Assembly (NCBI GenBank): GCA_037447655.1
Contig: JBBHKE010002362.1
Span: forward strand, 1 to 40,000
DNA length: 40,000 nt
DNA from: Zygnema cylindricum
Lineage: Eukaryota > Streptophyta > Zygnematophyceae > Zygnematales > Zygnemataceae
Direction of reading: 5' to 3'
The position numbers and the translations under genes were made by a program. Below, one piece after another: positions 23,488-33,699 of the stretch; the stretch's first letter is position 1; the number at the start of each line of letters is the position of its first letter. The notes under the pieces are model-generated. The model was not told the origin of the DNA and ran no database searches. It saw nothing but the letters and a program-made list of their open reading frames with translations.

Positions 23488-24737
23488 TAGTGTTGGGTAT
23501 CAGGTAAATTCATATCAAGGTAATTTTGATATTCGATATATTGAATATCGATCGAGCAGAATCCTCGATATATCGTACCAGGACCAACATAAATTATCGC
23601 GATATATAATATATTTTAAATTTAAGGGTTAATATTTTTATGTAAGGCCTCTACTCCATTAGAGGAAAAGTGGGGCTGTTTACTGGAAGCCGTACGATTT
23701 CGTACAAATTCGTACCAGTTTTTTTTTTTTATCAAATGAAACATGTTAACAAGATGATTCCAATAATATAGGCGTAAGATTCGACCGTTGGATGTAAGCA
23801 ATCGCGCACATCGTCCAGTGTGAGGAAACTCTCCTCGCGAGGAGAGTTTCTTCACACTGAACGATGTGCGCGATTGCCGCGATTGCTTCGCGAATCTAAA
23901 ATAGTGAGGCATCCAACGGTCGATTATTACGCCTATAATATTCGAGCCATCCTGAAAACATGCTTCTAGTCATGTTTCGTCTGACGAAAAAACAAAAATG
24001 GTACGAATTTGTACGAAATAGTACGACTTCCAGTAAACAATCCCACTTTTCTTCTAATGGAAGTTCACCCTAATATGCTATTTTAGCGAAAAAGACAAAT
24101 TGATTGATACGCCACATACGACGTGATTTTCGTTCCGTGACATAAAGGTAGACGCCGCAAAATTTAACTGACAAAAAAGTACTAATTATGCAATTCATAG
24201 GTATGGTTATATCATGGGGTCTATGTAATAGTACGGACAACAAAATTTATGTATTACAGAGGCCTCGGTTACATCGCGTATCGTCTGTAAATAAGTTTTT
24301 ACATACGTGTTCTGACTTGAGTGGCTCCACATAAGTTGACGATCAAATCTCTAAAATCGTCAAAGATTTGGAGATTGGCCCCCGTACTTGCGTTTTACGT
24401 ATGTGTACTTTGCAAGTGTACCGCATCAATGTACCTCAGAGATCTCCTTCACTCTCTCCTTCACTCTGCTAATTTTCAGGAAAAACCCGTATTTCTTTTC
24501 GGCAAAGATTTTACGGTCACCTTGTCCGAAGGCACGTGACTTTGGAGAACTGTGAAAATTTTCATTTTTTTTTTAAATAGCCTCGATATATCGGCGTTAC
24601 GATATATTGGAGATATATCGGCGAGACATCGCAATATTTCTGTAATAGATATGTCGAAGCGATATATCGATTATCGGGTACCTGGAATTCGATATATATA
24701 TTGAATATCGGCAAATGGTCCTCGATACCCAACACTA
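23488..24737. mobile_element. hAT-like element, TAGTGTTG family (copy 2)
   Basis: Left end TAGTGTTGGGTATC, right end GATACCCAACACTA, perfect 14-bp inverted repeats. The left flank is GCGTATAG (23480-23487). The matching right TSD GCGTATAA lies at 25241-25248, displaced because a TA-MITE (24738-25238) has inserted into the terminal TA of this element. The interior is rich in CGATATATCG palindromes. A Harbinger MITE sits inside at 23646-24070. No transposase. Confidence 0.85.
23646..24070. mobile_element. Foldback PIF/Harbinger-type MITE (copy 2)
   Basis: 425 bp, same family as 5455-5890. It starts GGCCTCTACTCCATTAG and ends TTCACCC with TSD TAA at 23643-23645 and 24071-24073. The different TSD (TTA in copy 1) shows independent insertions obeying the TWA rule. 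It has one central CTCGCGAG palindrome (23826-23849) instead of two, and a small duplication in its right stem (gcgcgattgccgcgattgc). Confidence 0.92.
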
Positions 24738-25238
24738 CACCGCGAATCGTAATTAGAGTAAATTACTCTAAATCGGTCGCTCGAAATTTCGACTCTATCA
24801 CATCAAATATAGTAAATGATTCTAATTTTTTCATTATACTATTTAAGGTAAGGTTTAATTAGCGTTTTTAATTCTAATATATGTTTGTTTTAAATAGTGT
24901 GGAGTACGGATGACATCCGTCCGTGCAAAATTGTACTTTTATAAATAAAAAAGTACAAATAATGATTTAATACAGGCCATTATCATGTAACTGCGTTTTA
25001 ACAATCCACGCAGTGCAAACATCATAGTGACGATAAACTGTACGTTTTGTCAGATTTTGTACGAATACCTTATTTACAGTAGAGGATATTAACTTGCCAA
25101 ATTAGAGTACACCGCATAAATTAGAGTAAATTCCTTTCTGAAACAGTTTTATCACATAAATTAGAGTAAGTTACTCTAATTATTTTTTTCTCTTTTTTTA
25201 CTCTAATTTTTTCATTACTATAATTACGATGCGCGGTG
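24738..25238. mobile_element. TA-flanked MITE, CACCG...CGGTG family (inner copy)
   Basis: Left CACCGCGAATCGTAATTAG, right AATTACGATGCGCGGTG, flanked by TA at 24736-24737 and 25239-25240. The left TA is the last dinucleotide of the hAT-like element 23488-24737. A further left-like terminus (TA then CACCGCATAAATTAGAG) at 25110 suggests an internal duplication or a nested short copy of about 129 bp. Confidence 0.82.
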
Positions 25239-27124
25239 TAGCGTATAAGTTTCTTTAGGGTACAGGAATAATTACAGTGATTTACGCTAATTAGGAATTT
25301 GAAAATTTTCAAAATAAACATACATTCTAATTGTTTACTAATGCTAATTTGGGTCTTTCAAAAAAATAAATTTCGGTCGCAAACATGCTTACACTAATAT
25401 AGGTACTTGTACAAAATCTGACAAATCGTACACAAATCGTATGTCCACACAGTCGAAACGTGGTTGTTGGACGAATATGTGCGAACGTGATTTTTGACAA
25501 CACGATTCCATCCCCTTTTTAGAGAGCATATTCTCATGCGTCCGCGGTAACTAAAACTCATTAATTATACCTTTTCACTTAAAAAGGCACAATTTTGTAC
25601 GGTCTGACACTTACCATACACCACACTATTTAAATGACAACTTACTTTCGTTTTTATGTTAATTGGACAAAAACCCCAAATGGCGTAAAGGAAAAAACAT
25701 AATAATTTATGCTATTTAAGAATTTGGAAAAAGAAAGCGGGACCGAATTAGCGTTCAATACGCTAATAGCGATTGGCGGTGTAGTTTCGTGCGACACTAT
25801 AGATGTTTAGGGTTTGTGACATTTTGGCGTCACGCTCACTATGATAGCGTCGGCATCACTAATTTCGAAACTTTCCGCCATAGTTTCCCGATTTTGTTAT
25901 TTCTTCCTTTCTCACTCTATTTGCCATCAAAATACGCCCAAGTACAGTTGAAAGTAATCGTTTTTAGAGATCTTTCATTTGATATCGCTATTGCTTTTTT
26001 TCATTGCAAGGATTGTGAGATAGACGCGGTAGTGGGAGACGGAGAGAGAAAGAGGCGCCTTCATAGACTTCGCTTTTGTGGAATGGCAACCGTTGCTCGA
26101 GACCCCTCCACGGCCCCTGCACGGAAAAAAGTCCGTACACAGTCTGTACAGGCTGAAAATGGAGAGTGGTTTTTTTTAGGTTATTCCAGGTAATGCAAAA
26201 AAAAATCAAAAACCTGCGACGCATAAGACGGTATCTGCCTATTCGCTCACACTGCGGAACTTTAGTTAAAATCACCTCGCGAGGTGATTTAAGTCAAGTT
26301 TGAAGATGAGCTGGAGGGACGCGAAAGTGGGTCGAAACGCGCTAGACAACAAACTGCAGTACATTTAAAGTTTCAAAGTGACGCAAATTGTACCGTGGTA
26401 ATATCATTTTTTTGGGACGGCTGGGGATTTTCTCGTTGAGGGCTAAGTTATGGAGGGAAACGACAGAAAAAAAGCTATAACTTTATCACATGGGCAAGTG
26501 CCCCTAAAGCCTATTTTTGTCGCACATCGCGCGAGGGTCGTTAGCCGGCGAACAGCCGCAAAAGTCACATTTCATAATCGCAAAATGAAATTGTCCACCG
26601 TATTTTTTGTCGCAGGCACACATCGTATTTTAAATCATTAGTAATTTATAAGTGATCATCGATTTCTTCTATTGTTTAGGAAAAAGCATTGGAATCGGCA
26701 GTTTTACAATCCGAAGGAAAAAAATCATTTAGTCAAAACTTAGGATTTCAGTGACAATGCTTATTTTGCCGTTTCAATGGTAGAGTTTCATTTTTGGTTT
26801 TCAGTTATAGTGTTTCGGTTTCGTTTCAGTTTTAGGTTTTGTTCTACACTACAATTTTAAGATTTAATTTTTAGAATTTAGGTAGAGAATTTCAAATTTA
26901 GGAATTTTTGTTTTAGGGTTTAGGTTTGCAGTTTTGTTGTATGTATATGTAAGTAGAATTAAGTTGTGTTCGTTTCTATGTAAGTTTGTGGATGTGGGTA
27001 TTTTGTAGTGTTGTGTATCCGGCAATTTCTTATTGTGATAAATTCTATATTCAATTTATCGAATACCAAACAGTCAAAGGGCTCGATATATCGCTTCAGG
27101 ACCAACAAAAATTATTGCGATGTA

Positions 27125-27430
27125 TTTGGTGGGAGGTGGTGTACGTACAGTTGTAGTACATAAATAATGAAAAAAAAATGCAGGATAAATTAAAAGAGCA
27201 CGATGGTAAACCATCTGAGTCTGAGGGTACAAAAGGGGTGGCATGACCAACACTGAAAAACAACAATAAAAAACAAAAAGAGCGACGAGAACACAAAAAA
27301 ATAGACGCAACAACAAGGAAAATAATGTACGGAATATAGTACAAAAGGTACACCCCCCCACCCCTCCTCCCCCTCTCCCTCGAGGAGGGAAGGGCGGGCG
27401 GGCTTTTGAAAAAAAATTGGCAACCCAGAC
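27125..27430 (-). mobile_element. LINE 3'-tail fragment (copy 3)
   Basis: On the minus strand 27181-27260 is nearly identical to 30160-30231 on the plus strand: CATGCCACCCCTTTTGTACC, then actcagatggtttaccatcg and aatttatcctgc. Only the 3' untranslated part is present, so this is an extremely 5'-truncated insertion. It lies inside a hAT-like element. Exact ends and TSD are unclear; GGAGGT near both edges is a candidate. Confidence 0.8.
27202..27215 (-). other. 3'-tail hairpin of LINE copy 3
   Basis: GATGGTAAACCATC, a self-complementary 14-mer, occupies the same place in the tail as 30197-30210 and 7679-7693. Confidence 0.65.
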
Positions 27431-28999
27431 TATGGAGGTATCGCGATAGTTATTGACCCAATAAATTATCGCCATATTAGCCTTCTCGATATAACGGGAC
27501 GATACATTGATTATCGGAAGGCAAAAAAAGGGTACATATCGAATATTGGCCAAAGGCTCTCAATTCACAACACTTGTATGTTGTGTCTCTGTGTGCTTCA
27601 TGCGGGTGTGTGCTTCATGTGGGTGTTTGTGGGTGCAGATGTACGGATGTGGGCGTGTGTGCGAGTGTACGAACCGGCCATTGCTTCATTTTTCATCGTG
27701 GAATGAAATAATTGTTTTGACTAAATGATTTTTTTCCTTCGGGTTGTAAAACTGCCAAATCAAGTGCTTTGTCCTGAATCATAGAAGAAATCGATGACCA
27801 CTTATAAATTACTTGTGGTTTAAAATACGATGTTTGCCTGCGCCTAAAAATATGGTGGACGATTTCATTTTGCGATTATGAAGTGTGACTTTTGCGGCTG
27901 TTTGTCGGCTAATGACGCTCGCGCGATTTGCGACAAAAATAGGCTTTAGGGCACTTTCCCATGTGAAAAAGTTAGGGTTGTTTTTTGTTGTTTTCCTCCA
28001 AAACTTACCCCTCGACAAGAAAATCTGCAGCCGTATCAAAAAATTGAAATTACCACTGTACAATTTGAGTCACTTTGAAACTTTAAATGTACTGCAGTTG
28101 TCTAGCGCGTTTCGATCCACTTTTGCGTCCCTCCAACTCATCTTCAAACTTCTAGTCAAATCACCTCACAAGGTGATTTTTACTAAAGTTCCATGATGTA
28201 AGCGAATAGGCAGATGTTGTCTGTTTTTTTTATATTTTTTGAATTACCCGGAGTACCCAAAAAAAAAAACCACTCTACATTTCCAGCATGTACAGACTTT
28301 TTTCTGTGTAGGGGCCGTGGAGGGGTCTCGAGCAACGGATGCCATTCCACAAAAGCAAAGTCCATAAAGGTGCCTCTTTCTCTCTCCCTCTCCCACTACC
28401 GCGTCTATCTCACAATCCTTGCAATGAATAAAAGCAATAATAATATCAAATGAAAGATCTCTAAAAATGATTACTTTCAACTGTATTTGGGCGTATTTTG
28501 ATGGCAAATAGAGTGAGAACGGACGAAAAAACAAAATCGGGAAACCATGGCGGAGAGATTTGGAATTAGTGACGTCGACGCTATCATAGTGAGCGTGACG
28601 TCAAAATGTCTTAAACCCTAAACATCTACAATGCTGCACGAAACTACTGTACACGCCTACAACCGTCGCTAATTTGTAAACGTCATCAATTGTAGCAAGT
28701 TTTGTAGTCGTCTACAACCGTCACAAATTACACCCGTGTCTAAATCCGTCACAATTTAAAGTAATGATTCAATTGCGTTGCAGCGGAACGCTCTGGACGG
28801 AAAATCTTCGCTAACAAACAAAGTAACAAGACTAAGTTTCATGTACGTAAAAAAAATCGTTGGGGTCTTGGACCTCCACTTTCATTCACGAATCCTTTGC
28901 AAAAGTTTAAGACGTCCTCGTCTCTCCTGCTCTTCTTTCTCTCTCTTCTTTCTCTCTTCTCTAGATGAAATGCAAAAATAATAGTATCAAATGAAAGAG

Positions 29000-29034
29000 A
29001 GATATATATATATATATATATATCTCTATATATG
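29000..29034. repeat. Short (TA)n microsatellite
   Basis: About 24 bp of TA flanked by gagaga and tctcta, forming a small palindrome within the foldback element. Confidence 0.9.
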
Positions 29035-29417
29035 TTAAATATTTTTGGTCTTAGTTTGATGGCATATCGAATGATTCTCTTCCTCCCCATGCCCTATTGG
29101 ATGTGCCAATTTTCTCCACCCTTGTTACAAAATCTGTTGAGCGTGTCCAGGAATCGATTTCTGATCGGGTTGTCGCAACCATTTAATCCGACCTACTCAA
29201 GGTGCTTCCCTCTGATTCTTCGCGTGCCCGTCTTCTCTCTTGTGGTGGACTTGGTTCTGGGTCTTGGCTTTTGGCTACACCGATTTTGTCCACTCTTCGA
29301 TTCTCACCGGCTTAGTTCACCACCGCCCTCCGGTTTTGCCTTGGCCTCCCCCATCCTCCTTTACTTGGCTCTCTTGTTTGTGCATGTGGTCGCGTCCTGG
29401 GGCCCGATGGTGTCCAC

Positions 29418-30008
29418 TTGCTTCGTTGCTCCCATGGTGGAGATTTGATCCAGACGCACGACACTATTCGCGATGCCGTTGCGACTATCGCTTCAGAGGG
29501 GGACTTTTCTGTGCGTCGGGAGGTTTCTCATATTATTCCCAAGCGTCGGATCGATGTTGTTTTGCTTGATGGTGCCCGTCGCATCTTTGGTGATATTGTT
29601 TTGGCGAACCCTACTTCAGCTACAGTTGTTGGTCAAGCGGCTCGACATGTTGGGGTGGCGGCTCGTGATGCCGCTAAGGTGAAGGAGCGTGATTATGCCC
29701 ACCGAGACCCTATGGATGACTTTATTCCAATGGCGGTCGAGATCTTCGGTTGTTTGGGTGTTGCAATGGACGAGTTTCTCCGTAATTGTGTCGACGTGCT
29801 TTCGAGCGCCGAGGACCTGGGAGCCCTCCTCCTTCAGTCCTTACTTTTTTTATCGTCAACGCTTATCTGTGGCCTTACAACGAGTGCAAGCTTCTATTCT
29901 CCTCCGATTGGCTGTTACGGCTATGGATCGTCGCCGGGTTCCGGAACTCCCTCAACGTGCTCCCCCGGGATGGGGGGACTTACGGGGTTGCTTTTCGTGG
30001 TTATTTAA
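29418..30008 (+). pseudogene. C-terminal nuclease-like segment of LINE copy 2
   Basis: Longest frame of this copy, 196 codons from an internal ATG. It carries THDTIRDAVATIA, REVSHIIPKRRIDVVLLDGA, RRIFGDIVLANPTSATVVG and KVKERDYAHRD, colinear with 8080-8480 of copy 1 on the opposite strand. Beyond about 29790 the homology continues in other frames (FFYRQRLSVALQRVQASILL), so frameshifts have occurred. It was never an independent gene. Confidence 0.7.
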
Positions 30009-30196
30009 TTGGGTTGGGGTTGGGGTTGGGGTTGTAGTTTTGGTTTTGTCAGTTGCCGTGCTTTTCATTTTGCGTTTGGGTGCCTTTATTTTCCTTGTTG
30101 TTTTGTTTTTTTGCTTTTGTTGTGCTGTTATTTTATTCCCCTGTTGGTAGTTTTTTCAATTTCGGCCATGCCACCCCTTTTGTACCCTCGGACTCA

Positions 30197-30210
30197 GATG
30201 GTTTACCATC
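30197..30210 (+). other. 3'-tail hairpin of LINE copy 2
   Basis: GATGGTTTACCATC lies 28 bp before the element end, preceded by CCCCTTTTGTACC. See the companion hairpins at 7679 and 27202. Confidence 0.65.
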
Positions 30211-30597
30211 GTGCTTTTTAATTTATCCTGCTTCCTAGCGATAAAAGATAAGAAAAGGAATTGGGAAGCCATGGCGGAAAGTTTACATACTGATGATGTC
30301 ACAAGGTAGCATGACTTCGCTATGTCACAAAACCATAAACATCTACAATGTCACAAAAACCTCGACGTCGACAACCGTCGCCGTTTTTGTAGACGTCAAC
30401 AATTGTAGGAAGTTTCGTAGTCGTCTACATTTCGTTTTGTACTCTGTCGCACATTTTGTAAACGTCTACATTTGTAACATATTTCAAGTACCGAAGGTCC
30501 AAGTAACGATTGACAAAGGAACACTTTGTAAAGTACACCGTAAAATCTGCGCTAAAGTAACATTCTAAAGTTTCGGTTACATGGGCACACACCCTTA

Positions 30598-31084
30598 GAC
30601 ATGTCCGGAAATTGCGGTAGACGATTTCTAAATTTAATGTCCGCAAATTCCGCGCGTGTCAAGATTTGACGTCCAATTTGAAGTTGGACGATTTTTGATT
30701 GCCGACGGCCGTCAAATTCGCGGAAAAAATCTGACACGTGTAGATTTCGCGAGGAAAATTTGTGACGTCGACTCTATCATAAATGAGTGTGACTTCAAAA
30801 TATCACAATCCCCAAACATCTACAATGTCGCAAGAAACTATAGCATAGTACACGCCTACAACTTTCGCTATTTCGTAAACGTCATCAATTGTCGCAAGTA
30901 ATGTAGTTGTCTACAACCGTCACAAATTACACCCACGTCTACATCCGTCACAATTTAAAGTAACGATTTCATTTCGTTACAGCGAAACGCTTTGAAAGCA
31001 GTACGGAAAATCTTTGCTAAAAAACAAAGTAAACGCTAAAAACCCTAAAGCAAGACTAAGTTTCGGTTACATGGAAAAGTGCCC
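30598..31084. repeat. Half foldback element, mirror of 21715-22260
   Basis: The right terminus cggttacatggaaaagtgccc (end 31084, followed by TAAG) and the order tcaaaatatcacaa, acatctacaatgtcgc, gtcgtctacaaccgtc-like and aaaccctaaagcaagacta mirror the left half of element A. The CACCG MITE present in A at 21950 is absent here (about 30845). The first 150 bp (gacatgtccgg...) have no clear partner. No gene. Confidence 0.65.
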
Positions 31085-31220
31085 TAAGAAAAAGGGATTA
31101 TTTATTTTGTATGTTTTAATGTAAAATGTTAAATTAGGACATGACAACGCTTTGTCACAAAACGACAAAGAGCATAAGCTTTTAGCCACGATGGAACTTC
31201 ACACTACCTTTTACACGTGT

Positions 31221-31969
31221 GACCAGTTAAGAATCGACAAAGTGCTCACATGATGCTCACAACAAAAATAAATCTCACAGCGAAAGCTTATAGAAAACTC
31301 ACACGTTAAAATACACACAGCTCATAACATAGCATATCGGCCATATATCAATATATTAGGCCGAAGCTTTCTAATACAAGCTCTTTCCCTCACAGTTCTT
31401 TTCTCACGAACATTTATCTTACTTCTTACACTTCCTCCTTCCTTAGTTATTCTTCTCTCTCTACATTCTGATGTGTCTCTCCTTCAGACACATGATGCAT
31501 GATGCATCTCCTACAGACTGCATTCTAAACTGATTGAAACACTTACTAATATATCTTCCTAACACCGACAACTAACGACCACTAACACCAGTAACACGAG
31601 ACAACTGAAGACAAATACAAGGGCGCCGAAGTCCACAGGCTGACGTGCGCCAAACAAAACAACTTTCGCCGAAACAAAATGGCGCGCACTAAAACGAACA
31701 TATATAAAGAAAGCGCACAATACAAAACAGACGAAACCCAAACTGAACCATCAAACATAAATAATCTATGTATCGGCTGGTACTGTACGGAGCCGTTGTA
31801 CATTGAACGAACCAAAGGTACTCCGACGCAAATAGCGAAACCATACTCAAAATCGAATCGCACCACGCGAGCTAAAAACATCAACAAATCGGCAGACGGC
31901 CGATTCTCCACATAGTACCAAAACGTGATTTCGGCTCATCCGCCGATTCTCCCAATAATCCTAACTTGG
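31221..31969. mobile_element. About 750-bp insertion of unknown class
   Basis: The left arm reads directly from acacgtgt to ccgagtcacgcgc; here about 750 bp separates the same two words. The first 345 bp begin TGTGACC and end CCTAACA, so on the minus strand they start TGTTAGGAAG and end in CA, the look of an LTR. No primer site, second LTR or clear TSD was found. The frame at 31582-31911 has no recognisable domain. Confidence 0.45.
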
Positions 31970-33479
31970 CCGAGTCACGCGCTTGGTCGACAGCTCCAAA
32001 AAAAAAAAAAAAAAAATTGTACGGCGAAAATGAAAAATCAATTACAAATTATTCGCACGTGTGCGCTTGTGCACGCTCTAAGTCAAGCTGAGACTGTTTT
32101 CAGGTGCGTCACATGTCACATACATATTAGCCCTCGTGCGCACGTGCACATTTTCGCTTCTTTGGACACATGTACAGCGAAGCATTTTTTGTTTTTTTGG
32201 CACGTGTGAGGCCGCCCTCACTATATTATGACCATGCGAAAGAGAATCTCTCTCAGTTGTCGTTTCGATTAGCCTTTAAGCGGCAGAAAATACAAAAATC
32301 CATGTCTTGACAAAAGATCGTTTGTGCTAAACGACAAATAAGTCGCGGGTTTAAAGATTGTCGTTACTCAACTTGTGGTTCTGCCGCGCGGTGGGTGATC
32401 TTCGAAGTGCGGAAAAGTACAAAATATATTAAAATCTGTAAGGCTTGACCCTTATAAGAAACAAAAAAGGAAATAAAATCCGCGGCCAGAATTTCCTTTC
32501 GTTTTTTGTTTCACGTGCCTAGACTCTTTTTATTGGTCCGTTTTAAATTACTATGCCTCCTCATTTGCCGCGCTGGATAAAGAAATCTAATTTAAATGTC
32601 GGTGGAGCCCACTCCGAGATTCTGACTTCTGGTAGCTTTACACGTGTGGCGACAAAAAATGGATCTGGGCTGATGCGAATTGACTTGCTTTGACGTAGCG
32701 TGACAACATGGTGCGTCATTAATTTGTCGCGACTTTATCTGTCGTGACGTGATGAACCAGATCAGAGCGAGAACCAGTCGGTGCAATTTGATTTTTTTTT
32801 TTATTTTTTTTTTGTAATTTTCTCACGCTAGGGTTTAAATTCATGAAATAGTGTGGATTTGTTTCATATATGTTTCTCAAGTGATGAGCTGTGCTATTAA
32901 AGCTGTCTCGTCTTTTAAGTTAAATCCAAAGAAAAAAATAGAAGTCGAAAATCAAACCCTAGGGTTCAGATCTTACCACATACTGTACTGTTCCGATATG
33001 AACGAATCCCCATCCGTACGATAACCTATCGTTCTAGAAGGAATATTATATTTGAGTTGGCAATCACTAATCAGCCCGCACGTGAGAATTTAAGATGTTT
33101 TGACAGAATCTAGAGTTCGATCGTTTAAACCTCCTTTTTGACTTTTGGCGCCAACTCACAGGCTGAGCAGAAATGACGGGATCTGGAAATCTTCCCAGAT
33201 TCCTTCCAAAGGTCGCGATTTTTTAAAGGTACAGCCTGATGTACGGATGTACCTTTTATCGAGGCGGCTTACGACTGCACAGAGATACAAACTTAACAAA
33301 GGCATTCGCATTCCGAGATCGCGATTCTAAGAGTGACGTGACCGTGACAAACGGGTTAATAATGTACGGAATGTGAAATGTACGGAATCGAACGCATTGA
33401 CACGTCACGGAGGAAGGAATTTGAACTTTCCTCAAGACTGGTGACCGTACCAACACAGTATTTGAACCGGAGGTGGCGG

Positions 33480-33692
33480 TAAAAACCCTGAAAAAACCCT
33501 AAAAAATCATATAAACCCTAACAACCCTAAAAAAAAAAAACCCTAACAATCCTAAAAAATAATAAAAACCGTAACAACCCTAAAAAATAATAAAAAACCC
33601 TAACAACCCTAAATATCATAAAAAACCCTAACAACCCTTAAAAATCATAAAAACAGTAACAACCCTAAAAAATCATAAAAAACCCTAACAAC
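33480..33692. repeat. Degenerate AAACCCTAA(C)AA tract in the right arm
   Basis: Around ten imperfect units of aaaaaccctaacaaccctaaaaaat(c)at. It mirrors the shorter tract at 19558-19642 on the left arm, so the array has expanded in one arm or contracted in the other. Confidence 0.85.
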
Positions 33693-33699
33693 AACCATA

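Larger units (their letters stand above)
23462..25781. mobile_element. TA-flanked MITE enlarged by nested insertions
   Basis: The left end (TA then AACCGCAAATCGTTATTAGCG) and right end (CGCTAATAGCGATTGGCGGTG then TA at 25782-25783) belong to the CACCG family. The body without inserts resembles 36862-37412, sharing cagattttgtacg, gtgtggngtacgga and cgaatatgtgcgaacgtga in one or the other orientation. It holds a hAT-like element (23488-24737), which itself holds a Harbinger MITE (23646-24070), plus another TA-MITE (24738-25238). Confidence 0.75.
23262..26507. repeat. Left inner mirrored arm (partial foldback element, heavily invaded)
   Basis: With the nest 23462-25781 set aside, 23262-23461 plus 25784-26503 is the reverse complement of 27949-28830. 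Shared marks include gtgacggatgtagacg, the gtttcgtgc/gcacgaaac joint, a GACCCCTCCACGGCCCCT block, the palindrome AAATCACCTCGCGAGGTGATTT (26271-26292, against 28159-28180) and a terminus CATGGGCAAGTGCCC at 26489-26503. The open frame at 25789-26193 is antisense to a similar frame at 28244-28534 and has no recognisable domain. Confidence 0.75.
27006..27575. mobile_element. hAT-like element, TAGTGTTG family (copy 3)
   Basis: Left end TAGTGTTGTGTATCC; right end ttcacaacactt is the imperfect inverted repeat. Flanks GTATTTTG (26998-27005) and GTATGTTG (27576-27583) agree at 7 of 8 positions. It carries the CTCGATATATCGCTTCAGGA block, also present in inverted form near 4060. A LINE 3' tail interrupts it at about 27125-27430. 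Confidence 0.75.
26508..27945. repeat. Central core of the giant inverted repeat
   Basis: 26508-26700 (agcctatttttgtcgca, then gaaattgtccaccgtatttt) is the reverse complement of about 27765-27945. Together with the flanking termini at 26503 and 27949 this is the innermost arm pair. The remaining spacer (26700-27000) is an AT-rich stretch with repeated tttagg/ttttagg motifs, followed by the hAT-like element 27006-27575. The 27590-27670 stretch is tgtg-rich. No gene. Confidence 0.7.
29055..30238 (+). mobile_element. Non-LTR (LINE-like) retrotransposon copy 2, 5' truncated
   Basis: Starts inside the linker region of the RT protein (LLDVPIFSTLV...) and runs to the 3' tail. It shares the S-x-ARLLSCGGLGSGSWL block, CACGRVLGPDGVHLLRC (zinc-finger-like), RRIDVVLLDGARRIFGDIVL and KERDYAHRD with copy 1. 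Stops and frameshifts (for example between 29168 and 29418, and after about 29790) kill the frame. A GGGGTT-rich run (30009-30036) precedes the 3' tail. It is inserted in foldback element B: copy A at about 22890-22945 has the uninterrupted counterpart. Confidence 0.85.
27949..30594. mobile_element. Large foldback Harbinger-type element (copy B) carrying a LINE
   Basis: Left terminus GGGCACTTTCCCATGTG with TTA at 27946-27948; right terminus cggttacatgggcacacaccc with TTA at 30595-30597. Without the LINE (about 29055-30238) it is about 1.46 kb, close to copy A (1.54 kb with its own MITE). The body order matches copy A: AAATCACCT palindrome, pyrimidine (tctctccctctccc) block, accatggcggaga, gacgtcgacgctatcat, then gtcgtctacaaccgtcac. 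A second internal run of the same marks lies at about 30270-30470. No transposase. Confidence 0.75.

Noticed and set aside
27074-27553. 159-codon minus-strand frame with hydrophobic stretches
   Set aside because: It crosses the LINE 3' untranslated tail and hAT-like DNA; the hydrophobic part is T-rich tail sequence.
25789-28534. Frames at 25789-26193 (plus) and 28244-28534 (minus)
   Set aside because: They exist because the two sites are mirrored arms of the same foldback repeat and are chance open frames; no domain is visible.
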